A stretch of DNA of 38,064 nucleotides from Planctomycetaceae bacterium (GCA_027487375.1 JAIYDQ010000453.1:1-38064); one strand, 5' to 3'. Counted from the first letter of the stretch, positions 17,113 through 25,817 are shown. Numbers and translations are program-made. Notes: generated by a model from the letters alone, not told the origin.

Positions 17113-18285
17113 ATGGCCCAATTCTCTTTGCCTATCTTTGCTATTTTTGCGGTTTTCGTGGGCATTTCACCAAGTGTTTTGATAGCACAGCCACTCAAAA
17201 ATCCTTACGAAAATATCGATTCTTTCCGTCTTTTTAGCGCTCTCAAAAGCCCATTTAGCCAATTCGCAAAAAATGTGTCCATGAAGTCTGTTCTCGACGA
17301 ACTCGCCCGATCCCACGAGATCGTCTTTTGGATCGATCGACGCGTTGATGGGGATCAGCAGATCTCGCTCTCTACCGACACCAATGCCACCGTCCAGTCA
17401 GCGATTGAAAAGCTCGCTGAAGACTGCAACTGCGAGATCGCCTACCTAAACCAGATTGTTTACTTTGCACCAAGATCACATTCCGCAGCCGCAGAGTCAG
17501 CATTCTGGAATCTCTCTATGGCAACGCAAATGGCTTCCTCCAAGCTAGCCGATTCACGTCGTGAGGCTGTAGACCGCTGGGAGTGGACCAACCCGTCGGA
17601 GCCAAGGCAATTGTTTCGCGAACGCGCCCAAATGCAAGATTTCGCCTTAGAAGGTCTTGATCTAATCGAGCATGATCTTTGGTCCCCAAACAACCTTCCG
17701 GCCGGTAGTTTTGCGACACAGTGGTCTAGCGTTTTGACGGGCTTCGCAATGACGTTACGTCCCAGCAGTCAACCACAGCAGCGAGAGCAATGGGTAATCA
17801 TCCCGATGGTGCCAACCGAAAACGTCAGCTTTGATTACTCACCCAAGCAGATGATGGCTGTTGGGAAAGGATCGTTTACAGAGTGGAAGTCGGTGTGGCC
17901 TACTGCTGTCGTAAAGAAGACACCGCTGAATCTTTGGAAGGTCGACGCTCCCGTCGCAGCGCATCGCGATTTTGTTCGTAGGGCAAACGCACTGGAGATC
18001 GAACGCTTGACTGCGCGGTCGGTCAAACCGAAATCTCGGCAGTCCTTCGAGAACTCCCGATTCTCACTGAAGCTCCAAGGGACACTGAATGCAGTATTCT
18101 CAGCCCTTCGAGATCAGGCTGGCATCGAAGTCACACCGTGGCCGCTACCGGAAAACATTTCCGAGCGTCGAATTACTCTTGATTTGAAGGATGCGACTTT
18201 GGATTCGTTGCTTCAAGCACTTGCCCAGCAGGCGAAGATTGAAATCGTTCGCAACGAGAAAATCGTCACAATAAGAACTCCGTGA
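17113..18285 (+). CDS. Secreted protein with two secretin/TonB short N-terminal (STN)-like domains
   Basis: The 390-residue protein begins with a Sec signal peptide (hydrophobic to about residue 24, ending SVLIAQ). Two regions match the STN / secretin-N pattern of a beta-alpha-beta unit: residues ~50-115 (MKSVLDELARSHEIVFWIDR ... TVQSAIEKLAEDCNCEIAY) and the last 70 (TLNAVFSALRDQAGIEVTPW ... LDSLLQALAQQAKIEIVRNE). Such domains sit in the periplasm on secretins and transducers, but no secretin barrel follows. It may bind a secretion or wall component. The stop codon lies inside the stem of a strong hairpin. Confidence 0.62.
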   Translation: MAQFSLPIFAIFAVFVGISPSVLIAQPLKNPYENIDSFRLFSALKSPFSQFAKNVSMKSVLDELARSHEIVFWIDRRVDGDQQISLSTDTNATVQSAIEKLAEDCNCEIAYLNQIVYFAPRSHSAAAESAFWNLSMATQMASSKLADSRREAVDRWEWTNPSEPRQLFRERAQMQDFALEGLDLIEHDLWSPNNLPAGSFATQWSSVLTGFAMTLRPSSQPQQREQWVIIPMVPTENVSFDYSPKQMMAVGKGSFTEWKSVWPTAVVKKTPLNLWKVDAPVAAHRDFVRRANALEIERLTARSVKPKSRQSFENSRFSLKLQGTLNAVFSALRDQAGIEVTPWPLPENISERRITLDLKDATLDSLLQALAQQAKIEIVRNEKIVTIRTP

Positions 18286-18319
18286 AACAAGCGAGTCTCC
18301 GAAGAGACTCGCTTGTTTC
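18284..18319 (-). terminator. Strong hairpin with UUCG tetraloop behind tRNA-Leu
   Basis: A perfect 16-bp stem (18284-18299 with 18304-18319) closes a 4-base loop. Read on the minus strand the loop is C(TTCG)G, the extra-stable tetraloop, and the stem starts 9 bases past the tRNA 3' end with TTGTTTC at its far arm. It probably ends the rplI-tRNA transcript, and also sits at the stop codon of the convergent STN-like gene, so it may act in both directions. There is no long T tract on either side. Confidence 0.65.
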
Positions 18320-18327
18320 AGGAAAGA

Positions 18328-18409
18328 TAGGGCTGACAGGAATCGAACCTGCACTCCTTTCGGAACTAGATCCTAAGTCTAGCGCGTCTGCCAGTTCCGC
18401 CACAGCCCC
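18328..18409 (-). tRNA. tRNA-Leu (anticodon UAG)
   Basis: The 82-base sequence folds into a class II tRNA: acceptor arms GGGGCTG and CAGCCCT with a G-U first pair and discriminator A, a D arm with GGC, an anticodon stem CTAGA/TCTAG with loop CTTAGGA (anticodon TAG), a long variable arm (TTCCGAAAGGAG region) and the T arm GGTTCGATTCC. CCA is not encoded. It reads CUA/CUG-type leucine codons. It lies 64 bases behind rplI on the same strand. Confidence 0.95.
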
Positions 18410-18473
18410 ATCGTTGTCGACCGACTTTTGACCGGCCGTCGACGGATGATGAATCGGTGCACCCGATTGTTTC

Positions 18474-19007
18474 TTACTTTTCGCCTTCAGCGACAGCAGT
18501 TGGGATCACCCAGACTTTGAGGTCGGTGATGATGTCCGCGTGCAACTGTACCTTGACGGTGTAGAGGCCAAGCTCACGAAGTGGGCCAGCCAAGCGAACT
18601 TGGTCTTCAGAGACTGCAAAGCCAGCTTCTTTGAGGTTCGCAGCAATTTCAACTGCACCAACGCTACCGTAAAGGTGGCCTTCCTTGTTGGCATTCGCTT
18701 CAATGCTAATCGACTGCTTACCAACTTTCTCAGCCAGAGCGCGAAGATCAGACAAACGTTGCTTCTCAAGTTCGACGAGTTTCGCCTTATGCTTCTCGAT
18801 CATCCGCTTGTGGTGATCTGTTGCAACGATTGCAAGCCCTTCCGGAAGAAGGAAGTTGTTTGCGAAGCCAGGTTTCACTTCAACGACATCGCCAGCCTTA
18901 CCTACATGCTCGACGTTTTGGATGAGCATCAATTGAATGCCGCCGTTTGGACCTTTTGGCAAGCGGCTGAAGTGACGGACCTTTGGTTTGTTTTTTGTAG
19001 CAACCAT
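18474..19007 (-). CDS. rplI: Ribosomal protein bL9 with N-terminal extension
   Basis: The 177-residue protein carries the bL9 N-domain (LIQNVEHVGKAGDVVEVKPGFANNFLLPEGLA), the long connecting helix (HHKRMIEKHKAKLVELEKQR) and the C-domain. It binds 23S rRNA at the base of the L1 stalk. About 26 residues (MVATKNKPKVRHFSRLPKG...) come before the usual start. I recall similar extensions ending in GGIQL in planctomycete bL9, so I keep the long start; an internal ATG at 18929 is the alternative. It ends a gene block with ssb, rpsF, pth and rplY. Confidence 0.96.
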   Translation of the reverse strand: MVATKNKPKVRHFSRLPKGPNGGIQLMLIQNVEHVGKAGDVVEVKPGFANNFLLPEGLAIVATDHHKRMIEKHKAKLVELEKQRLSDLRALAEKVGKQSISIEANANKEGHLYGSVGAVEIAANLKEAGFAVSEDQVRLAGPLRELGLYTVKVQLHADIITDLKVWVIPTAVAEGEK

Positions 19008-19071
19008 GACTTAATAACCTAAAACTTCAATCTTCAAATACTACGTATCAAATTAAATAACTGAATTCGCT

Positions 19072-19539
19072 TTAAAACGGAAGCGGGCTTTCCTCTTCAA
19101 ACACCTCATGATGCTCATGAGTTGCATCCATTTGCATTGCAGCGTCTGGGTAGCGTGTGTTTGACGATGAGGCTTGCGGCTTGGATCTCGCCGCTGCACC
19201 TTCTCCGCCACTTCGGCCGCCGATTAGCTGCATTTTATCGCAGACAACCCGCATTTTACTTCTCTTCTGACCATCCTTTTCCCACGTATCAAGCTTCAAA
19301 CGGCCTTCCAAAAAGACCGGAGAACCTTTCGCGAGATATTCTCCTGCGATTTCTGCCGTGCGACCGAAAAGGGTGCAATCGACAAATGTCACTTCTTCAA
19401 CCCATTCACCGCTGGCCGTCTTGCGTTTGTCGTTAACGGCCAAGGAAATTTCAGTTACCGGCAGGCCTGCAGGAGTGTATTTCAACTCCACGTCGCGGCA
19501 CAAATTTCCCATCAAAATTACACGATTGTAGCTTGCCAT
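19072..19539 (-). CDS. ssb: Single-stranded DNA-binding protein
   Basis: The 155-residue protein has the OB-fold of bacterial SSB ([66 protein letters not shown]) and an acidic C-terminal tip FEEESPLPF, the partner-binding end. The linker is short, about 35 residues. The start at 19539 is supported by GGAG six to eight bases upstream in GGAGAGTCCAG; a longer frame from 19614 would not match the family. It coats single-stranded DNA in replication and repair. It sits between rpsF and rplI, the usual context. Confidence 0.96.
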   Translation of the reverse strand: MASYNRVILMGNLCRDVELKYTPAGLPVTEISLAVNDKRKTASGEWVEEVTFVDCTLFGRTAEIAGEYLAKGSPVFLEGRLKLDTWEKDGQKRSKMRVVCDKMQLIGGRSGGEGAAARSKPQASSSNTRYPDAAMQMDATHEHHEVFEEESPLPF

Positions 19540-19648
19540 CTGGACTCTCCTGCTAAAACCCCAAAACAGTGAACAACTGTCCCTAAGTGTACCAATAGCA
19601 ACCAGTCCCGGCAACTACCAAACCAACCTCTATATTCTCACTGTTATC

Positions 19649-19709
19649 CACGTAGTGGTGTCTCTCCGAGACGCAAACGCTCTCGTCTCGGAGAGACGAG
19701 GCTACGCTG
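19649..19709. repeat. Family-1 dispersed hairpin repeat, copy 1
   Basis: The left arm (from 19649) and right arm (to 19709) carry the core CGTCTC-type inverted repeat: 14 continuous base pairs (19660-19673 with 19684-19697), then mismatches, then five outer pairs, around a 10-base loop. It shares its edges (CACGTAG) and loop size with the copies at 25942, 28606 and 36731. It lies between rpsF and ssb. Confidence 0.85.
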
Positions 19710-19722
19710 TTTTCGGCGCAAA

Positions 19723-20160
19723 CTAATCCCGATCAAAGTCGTCGCCATCTAGATCGCCAGCACCTGATCCGACTGCAACAGCATCGTCGTCTTCATCTTC
19801 AATGATGATTTCAGGTCGTGGCAATGCTACTTTACCCTTCGCATGCTCTACTAGAGGCTCGACCAATCGTGGGTCAATTCTAGTGAACAACCAGCGAATC
19901 AAGTTTTCGTTCAATTGGCAAGCACGATTGAGTTCAGTCAACCGAAGCGAATCAAACGTGAAATAAATCAGCCAGTAGGTACCCTTTTGATGGCCATCGA
20001 TTGGGTAAGCCAATTTTTGCTCGGCCCAAAGTCGGCTAACAAGGATCTCGCCACCAAATGAAGTGATCGAATCTTGAATCGAGTCCGAACAAGCACTCGC
20101 GTCCCGCGCATAGCGATTCGAGTCAAACAAATACAAACACTCGTATGTCACTTTTGCCAA
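19723..20160 (-). CDS. rpsF: Ribosomal protein bS6
   Basis: The 145-residue protein has the bS6 fold (YECLYLFDSNRYARD, GGEILVSRLWAEQKLAYPIDGHQKGTYWLIYFTF, then NENLIRWLFTRID). The last ~30 residues are an acidic tail (EDEDDDAVAVGSGAGDLDGDDFDRD). It binds S18 in the small subunit platform. The start is a TTG at 20160-20158, supported by AGGAGA at 20172-20167 with a 6-base spacer; no closer ATG exists. It is 22 bases downstream of pth and shares a transcript with it. Confidence 0.94.
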   Translation of the reverse strand: MAKVTYECLYLFDSNRYARDASACSDSIQDSITSFGGEILVSRLWAEQKLAYPIDGHQKGTYWLIYFTFDSLRLTELNRACQLNENLIRWLFTRIDPRLVEPLVEHAKGKVALPRPEIIIEDEDDDAVAVGSGAGDLDGDDFDRD

Positions 20161-20182
20161 AGCAATTCTCCTGAGACTGTTC

Positions 20183-20770
20183 TCAATGATTCGATTGACT
20201 GGAATTGTACTGATTCATGCAAGCGGCGATTCCATTGACCAGCCAATGTTCTACCGCATCGCACGCGGTAGCGATCGCATTGTCAATCACGATGCGATCG
20301 TCCGCGGAAAATTTACTCAAAACAAAATCAGCAACATCCCAGTTCGAAGGAGGAGGATCGATGACGACGCGAAGCCGACCAATCTCCTGAGTTCCTAACG
20401 AAGTTAAGATATCAGCCAATCCTTTTTGCCCGCCACTGGAACCCTGCTTTCTTACTCGCAGCTTTCCCAGAGGAAGACTCAAATCATCGCACAAAACAAG
20501 GAGTCGGTCATTAGGAATTTTGAAAAAACTCGCTATTTGACTAACACATCGTCCGCTCGCGTTCATGTAGGTAAGCGGCCATAACAAAATGACCGGCATC
20601 CCTTTTAGCGAGCCTTTGGAAAACTGCCCTTCGAACTTGGTCGACAGAGGTGTCGAACCCATTCGTCGGTGTAATTCCGATAAACAATCAAACCCAATAT
20701 TGTGTCGCGTTTTGTCGTATTTGGCACCGGGATTCCCCAAGCCAACAATCAAGGACAACGACTGCTCCAC
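20183..20770 (-). CDS. pth: Peptidyl-tRNA hydrolase
   Basis: The 195-residue enzyme releases peptides from stalled peptidyl-tRNA. The family motifs are VGLGNPGAKYDKTRHNIGF with Asn13 and catalytic His23, TYMNASG with Asn70, and CDDLSLPLG with Asp95. The loop that reads GGHNGL in E. coli reads GGQKGL here, so the His and Asn at positions 113/114 of E. coli are Gln115 and Lys116. The start is a GTG at 20770. It lies between rplY and rpsF on the same strand, 30 bases after the rplY stop. Confidence 0.94.
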   Translation of the reverse strand: MEQSLSLIVGLGNPGAKYDKTRHNIGFDCLSELHRRMGSTPLSTKFEGQFSKGSLKGMPVILLWPLTYMNASGRCVSQIASFFKIPNDRLLVLCDDLSLPLGKLRVRKQGSSGGQKGLADILTSLGTQEIGRLRVVIDPPPSNWDVADFVLSKFSADDRIVIDNAIATACDAVEHWLVNGIAACMNQYNSSQSNH

Positions 20771-20800
20771 ATTGCTAACCCAACAAAACTACTCTGGCGA

Positions 20801-21418
20801 CTAAGCCTTAGCAGCCGCGTCAGCCTTCTCCTTGCGAATCAACTCTGGTTCCACTGCAACAGCAGCAGCCTCGTCCACGGCGCCGGCTGGTGCTACGACT
20901 TGAACCACTACTACCGATCCGAGGGTGACAGCTGTCGCCCCTGCTGGAAGCTTGACATCACTCACGTGGATGGAAGCTCCAAGCTGAAGACCGGAAATTT
21001 CAACGGTCAAATGATCAGGAATGGATGCCGCTGGGCAGTTGATCGTAATTTCGTGTGTAACAAAACGGAGCTGGCCACCACCAGCGGATGCTATTTCACC
21101 GTGCAACTGAATCGGAAGGGTAACGTCGACCGTTTCCGACTGAGAAACCCGAGCCAGATCCAAGTGAATCACGTTGCTGCCGAAGGTATCCCACTGAACT
21201 TCTCGAAGAAGTGCCGTGTCCTTGATCGAACCGGTCAGCGAAACCAGCTTCGAGCCATGCTTAATCAGGGCAGCTACCGCCTCTTTCCTTACTGACAAGC
21301 AAACGTTCTCTTCGCCGTGGCCGTAAAGAATAGCTGGGACGTAGCCAGTCGCACGCAACTTTCTTACGTTCCAGGAACCTTGGGCGTCTCGTTTTACTAC
21401 TTCAAGTGTCTCAATCAT
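20801..21418 (-). CDS. rplY: Ribosomal protein bL25, long (CTC/TL5) form
   Basis: The 205-residue protein has the bL25 5S rRNA-binding domain (LRATGYVPAILYGHGEENVCLSV, residues ~20-90, with LVSLTGSIKDTALLREVQWD) followed by the CTC-type C-terminal domain (VDVTLPIQLHGEIASAGGGQLRFVTHEITINCPAASIPDHLTVEIS...) and an Ala/Glu/Lys-rich tail. The ATG at 21418 (MIETLEVVKRD) fits the family; the frame is open further up but there it overlaps lepB. It lies 86 bases downstream of lepB. Confidence 0.94.
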   Translation of the reverse strand: MIETLEVVKRDAQGSWNVRKLRATGYVPAILYGHGEENVCLSVRKEAVAALIKHGSKLVSLTGSIKDTALLREVQWDTFGSNVIHLDLARVSQSETVDVTLPIQLHGEIASAGGGQLRFVTHEITINCPAASIPDHLTVEISGLQLGASIHVSDVKLPAGATAVTLGSVVVVQVVAPAGAVDEAAAVAVEPELIRKEKADAAAKA

Positions 21419-21504
21419 CGCGTGAACCGCTGTCGAACCGGGGGGTACAAATTTTGGAAGTCCGGTAGTATCGCGATCGAAGAATTTGCTGCAAGTGCAA
21501 AACC

Positions 21505-23748
21505 CTACCGAATCAGTCCGATTCGAGAGAAATTGGGTATGGGTATATTGACCGATAAGATCGACTTTATCCAAGGATGCGGCCAGAACACGACGACCGC
21601 TCGTCCAATCAGCAGTCGCCTTGGTACGAAATGGTCCGGAGTCCATGCCCGCGCGTCCGAACTGGCCGCCGAGTTGTCTCCCATGGGAAAAAACTGGCCG
21701 TCACCGAGCTCGAATTGGACCGTTTCGCGATTCTTGAAAAGTGGGCTCTTCTCCCAGAGTTCAGGGGTGGAAAAAAGCGCGTCCCGCAAAACAGCTGTTC
21801 GGCTCGTAAAGAGTTCGGTGGTGGTTGTCGCATAGGTTGCTTTGAGAAAATTCGTCAGGGCAGCCGCACTGACCGACTGCAGGAGTTCTGCATCGAAGTT
21901 TTGATTGTCGATCATATTTGAATTTTCACCTTCGACCGCAATGTAATAGACATCTCGCCAAATTCGTGCGCGACTGATTCGAGCTGCAACTCCACCCAAT
22001 CCAATCCCAACGGGAGCCGCATCCAACGGATCTTGAGCGGACGATTGCGGCCGATGGTTTTCGAAGTCTTGTTCCAAATCGGTTCTAATTCGGTTGCTGG
22101 GCGAAAAACGAACCAAAGTCCGATCAATCCAAAGGTGCAGCGTGTTGTCCACATTCGCAAACTTGATCGTGTGTTTTCCGTTCGCACGAAGCGAGGTCGC
22201 TGCCGAAGGTGTCTGAACCAAATCGCCCTTTTCACCTTCGAAAACCGAGAGCGACTTGCCGTCACGATTGGCTGCGAGTGTTGCTTTGCCATCGTTGAGG
22301 TCAATGACACATTGATAGTGGACACCCGCTTCAACTAAGTCGAGGGTCAATGTTCTTGATGGGTCGGTTGAACGAGTCGTGTCCTGCGGGACCTGACTGT
22401 TCTGAAAATCGATGTCGAATTCGCAAGCCAGATCCGGTGCCCAATGCATCCCATCGGTTTCAAAGCGGCTGCTGTAGCGACTGAAGGACGAAGCGGCTGG
22501 GTTTGAAACATCGCTCGGGAGCCAGTCAGTGGAATAGTCCTTGGAAAGTTTCCCAAACTTGTCAAACACATTGAATCGCTCGGTCTTGATCGCCCCGTTG
22601 TAGGCTGTGAAGTCCGAGATGAGTCGACTTGAATAAGGCAGTATTGCTGCCGGAAGCTTCCCGGTTTCCAAGATGCTTGTCCACTGAAGCGGCGAAAGGA
22701 CTCGATGGTAGTACCTTAGCCAAGCCGACGATCCGTCAGGTTTCGGTTTCTCCAGTTGTGCCGACCATTGAACCACACCATTTCGGGAACTTTCCGCTGG
22801 AACCGACTGGTTCACCACCCAACCATTCTCGATCGGCATTACCGCCGGGGACACATCCGAGGACGAAAAACCGAGATTACCTTTTCCGGGAGGAAGGCTC
22901 GGTTGCCATACACTAGGCATCCCGGCCTCGACAGCGCGGTGAGGAAGATAGTTCGTGTCCGAGACCGCTTGAAGCATCGCCTCGACAACGTGTGGCGGCT
23001 TCCTTGCAATGGAAAAGTCCGTGTCGTTCTTTGTTGAAGCAGCCTGCTCTTCTGATGTTTTAGGACGAGTATAAATATCTCCATGACGAACTCGAAGAGA
23101 CTCGTTAGGCATGCCCACGCATCGCTTGATATAGTTCAGGCGAGCATCACGAGGGTACTTAAAGACAACCACATCCCATCGTTGTGGATCGCTCCAAAGA
23201 TAGCTGAACTTGCTAACTAAGATTCGATCTCCGGAGAACGTTGTGTCGTTCCGATTATCGCGCAGGTCGACCGGTTGTTCGAAACGCGATAGCGGATCGA
23301 TCGTCCCAACAACAGCCATCGACGAGTTCGCGCCTGTGTTCGTATTGAATTCCATGCTCGCACCACACTGATAACCAAATCTCGTTTCCGTTGAACTGGC
23401 GTCTTTGTGAGCGCCCATCAAGGTGGGAGCCATCGAACCCGTCGGGATCACAAAGGCTTCTGCAACGAAGGCTCGGAAAAGAAATGCCAAGATCAAGGCG
23501 ACCGCCAAACTTTCGACCGTCTCGCGAATCCAAGCTGACGAGCTTGTGGAGGTCTTTGGATGGCTTGGCGACGCTTCGCTTTTCGCAACGCCAGAACCGC
23601 CCGTGGTTAAATTGGATGCTACCGGAGCATCTGATTGTCCCGAAGTACGGTCAACCGACGCACCAGAGATCGGGCTCGATGGATTGCTAGAAGCGTTGTC
23701 TGGAGTTGGCTGATTCATGGAGCGACCGAAATCAATACTTTTGTTCAT
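21505..23748 (-). CDS. lepB: Type I signal peptidase with ~450-residue insertion
   Basis: The 747-residue protein begins with a Ser/Thr/Pro-rich segment and a membrane helix (ESLAVALILAFLFRAFVAEAF), then PTGSMAPTL with nucleophile Ser105, GDRILVSKFSYLWSDPQRWDVVVFKYP, and YIKRCVG with the general base Lys208. The closing motif GDNSAASSDARAW comes only near the C-terminus. Between them is a foreign region of about 450 residues, including a lectin/LamG-like beta stretch (GKHTIKFANVDNTLHLWIDRT). It would remove signal peptides at the outer face of the cytoplasmic membrane. Start uncertain: ATGs at 23748 and 23718 both precede the helix; neither has a good ribosome site. Confidence 0.9.
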   Translation of the reverse strand: MNKSIDFGRSMNQPTPDNASSNPSSPISGASVDRTSGQSDAPVASNLTTGGSGVAKSEASPSHPKTSTSSSAWIRETVESLAVALILAFLFRAFVAEAFVIPTGSMAPTLMGAHKDASSTETRFGYQCGASMEFNTNTGANSSMAVVGTIDPLSRFEQPVDLRDNRNDTTFSGDRILVSKFSYLWSDPQRWDVVVFKYPRDARLNYIKRCVGMPNESLRVRHGDIYTRPKTSEEQAASTKNDTDFSIARKPPHVVEAMLQAVSDTNYLPHRAVEAGMPSVWQPSLPPGKGNLGFSSSDVSPAVMPIENGWVVNQSVPAESSRNGVVQWSAQLEKPKPDGSSAWLRYYHRVLSPLQWTSILETGKLPAAILPYSSRLISDFTAYNGAIKTERFNVFDKFGKLSKDYSTDWLPSDVSNPAASSFSRYSSRFETDGMHWAPDLACEFDIDFQNSQVPQDTTRSTDPSRTLTLDLVEAGVHYQCVIDLNDGKATLAANRDGKSLSVFEGEKGDLVQTPSAATSLRANGKHTIKFANVDNTLHLWIDRTLVRFSPSNRIRTDLEQDFENHRPQSSAQDPLDAAPVGIGLGGVAARISRARIWRDVYYIAVEGENSNMIDNQNFDAELLQSVSAAALTNFLKATYATTTTELFTSRTAVLRDALFSTPELWEKSPLFKNRETVQFELGDGQFFPMGDNSAASSDARAWTPDHFVPRRLLIGRAVVVFWPHPWIKSILSVNIPIPNFSRIGLIR

Positions 23749-24262
23749 TAAAGCGATGGTTATGCATTGTGAAGAGCGACAACCAAGTTCACCCTTAAGC
23801 CCTTCCGAACGAATCTTCCGAAACGGCAAGTTCGCTCTACTTTGGGGGCTCATGCACCTGTGTTCTACAAGCGTCGACGAAACTAAGTTCAAATAAACGT
23901 AGTTTTCATGTCAGTTTGCCGGCGGGTGGCCTCGTGCGTTCGCTGTGCACTACATCGAGAAATGGTAACAGATTGAAAGCTTTCGTGGCTATTGCGAACA
24001 CTCGGTGCCTAAATTCTGGTTGTATTCAAGCGGCCATTAGCATAAACAATTAGTTTTCCCGTAAATTGTCCTGGTTGAAAATTGGGGTTTGTCCTCGTAG
24101 AAGATGTCGTTGGGCATCGAAGACTTTAGATTTTGACATCGTCATCGCCGACTGTCTGAATTCTTGCGAATTCGGCTACCCAAAAATTGAATCTAGGCAG
24201 GGTAATCGCTCGTCGTAACAGCTCTTCTTGCACATTTTCACCTAAACACTTGAGGAAGTCCG
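23749..24262. other. Divergent intergenic region between lepB and the zinc-ribbon gene
   Basis: This gap of about 510 bases holds the promoters of both genes. The open frame upstream of lepB continues to 23892 but looks non-coding. There is a short gaattc/gaattc palindrome near 24157-24172. I see no RNA gene or repeat. A good ribosome site, GAGGA at 24252-24256, precedes the downstream GTG. Confidence 0.45.
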
Positions 24263-24640
24263 GTGCCGAATCAACTTGAGTTCATGGATTGTCCCAATTG
24301 CTCAAAGCGCGTCGCGACAACCGCGAAGATCTGTAGACATTGTGGCAAGTCGCCAGTTCCCTTGAAGCCAGTCTCTGGGAAATTGGTGACTGAGAAGCCC
24401 GCGTTAAGCCAATCGGACCAACAAGAAGAACTAGACGATTCTCACATGGCATCGGAGCATGGCGGATATGATGCTTCCGAGGACACGTTCGACTACCAGC
24501 AATTTGTGGCAGACGAATTTCCCGACTCCGACCACGCTACTAAAGGAAGAAAGACCTGGCTTTGGTATACCGCTTGGTTGATGATCATCGTCTTGAGCCT
24601 TCCGCTACTTTTCCAAGTGCTGAGTGTATTGGGGTTTTGA
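24263..24640 (+). CDS. Zinc-ribbon protein with C-terminal membrane anchor
   Basis: The 125-residue protein has an N-terminal zinc ribbon (CPNC at residues 10-13 and CRHC at 24-27, spacing C-x2-C-x10-C-x2-C), an acidic disordered middle (about 45-90) and a C-terminal membrane helix (WYTAWLMIIVLSLPLLFQVLSVLGF). The start is a GTG at 24263, supported by GAGGA six bases upstream; the ATG at 24284 lacks a site. Tail-anchored zinc-ribbon proteins are common and of mostly unknown role. Confidence 0.78.
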   Translation: MPNQLEFMDCPNCSKRVATTAKICRHCGKSPVPLKPVSGKLVTEKPALSQSDQQEELDDSHMASEHGGYDASEDTFDYQQFVADEFPDSDHATKGRKTWLWYTAWLMIIVLSLPLLFQVLSVLGF

Positions 24641-24716
24641 TTTGGTTTATCGATCAATTGCTCAAAGACTTCGATTCTCTTTACTTGAGAATGGTCTTTC
24701 GACTTAGTCGATCATT

Positions 24717-24747
24717 AAAACGGAATGGTGCGTTAACTCTCCGTTTT
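24717..24747 (+). terminator. Rho-independent-type terminator behind the zinc-ribbon gene
   Basis: AAAACGGA (24717-24724) pairs with TCCGTTTT (24740-24747), followed by GTTGG, 76 bases past the stop at 24640. The 15-base loop is long, and the T tract is formed by the arm itself. The remainder of the 383-base gap to 25024 shows no gene. Confidence 0.5.
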
Positions 24748-25023
24748 GTTGGAACTGACCAGAACGATTGTGTTGGCACCGCGGTAATTTGACCGCTTCG
24801 TACGCTAAGAGATTTTTCCGCAATTAAATGCAAGCAGCTATTTTGTCGAATGCATTTGTCGAATGTAGCGATCGTGCTGATTTTGCTGTCCCCATATCGC
24901 CATAAATCAATCTTCAGAATCGCGACCGGCGAAAATCTTTGGGATTCCCGACCTATGGTTTGGTTACGCCCTGTTTTGGGCTACTGACTGACACATTCGG
25001 GGTTCCACAGTGGGAGTTATTTC

Positions 25024-25797
25024 GTGAAACTTTTTGTTTCTGTTGCACTTACATTCGTTTTCTGCCTTTCTTATTCCAGTCTGGGGTTGTCGCAAACGGT
25101 TTCTCCGGCTCAGTCACCGCTTCGACCGCTAGGGCTACAACCCATTGGGCCAGTGATGCTAAGTGGTTCCGATGCTCGCAGCCGCGAGTTCAACCAAGTT
25201 ATTCTTCCGCAAGTTCAGTCCATCATTCGCGAAAAACTCGTCTCCGGCAAAGTGTTTGACGACCTTGGAACGTTTCCATTGGACGCAGATAAGCTCTTGA
25301 TGCCCTTTGCTGCCCAGCGTCCTATTCGGATCTACTTCATTGATGAAGGTGCGGGATATCAAAATACTCTCGGATTCACTTACACATTAGTTGGATCCGA
25401 CGATCAAGGGACGGAGGTCTTGCTCTTTCCAAATGCTTCGAAATCAGCATCTGGCTCAAACTCATGGAATCTAGGCAGGCCTCAAACTGCACGTACTTCC
25501 GACCAGCCGCTCAATACCGGAGACTTCTTAGACATTGGAACGGGCGGAGCTGGGTGGCAACTTGAATTCTTTATCATCTCGCAAGGAGCTACAGGTGGGC
25601 GGCATAAACTATGGGCGGACAAATCTCGCAACGTAGACAAGACACAGCACGTGGTTGCCTTTCAGATTCCAAACTCAACCTATCTCATCATCTCTTTTGA
25701 AGACATGCTCTACGGTGGGGATGCTGACTATGAAGATTTGATCCTCGTTGCTGACATTGGCTTCGACTACCAAAGACCCTTTATCCTTCCTCAGTAG
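25024..25797 (+). CDS. Secreted DUF4114-like protein
   Basis: The 257-residue protein starts at a GTG with GGGAG upstream. It has a signal peptide (KLFVSVALTFVFCLSYSSLG, ending LSQ). The second half resembles DUF4114: FIDEGAGYQNTLGFTYTLVG, a region of Gly-rich turns (LNTGDFLDIGTGGAGWQLEFF), and the end FEDMLYGGDADYEDLILVADIGF, whose acidic D-x-DYEDL loop is the calcium-binding-type motif of the family. No sorting signal is visible. It probably acts on the cell surface or outside; function unknown. Family-2 and family-1 repeats follow directly. Confidence 0.72.
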   Translation: MKLFVSVALTFVFCLSYSSLGLSQTVSPAQSPLRPLGLQPIGPVMLSGSDARSREFNQVILPQVQSIIREKLVSGKVFDDLGTFPLDADKLLMPFAAQRPIRIYFIDEGAGYQNTLGFTYTLVGSDDQGTEVLLFPNASKSASGSNSWNLGRPQTARTSDQPLNTGDFLDIGTGGAGWQLEFFIISQGATGGRHKLWADKSRNVDKTQHVVAFQIPNSTYLIISFEDMLYGGDADYEDLILVADIGFDYQRPFILPQ

Positions 25798-25817
25798 TCG
25801 AGTTTCTGCGGGCGGGT

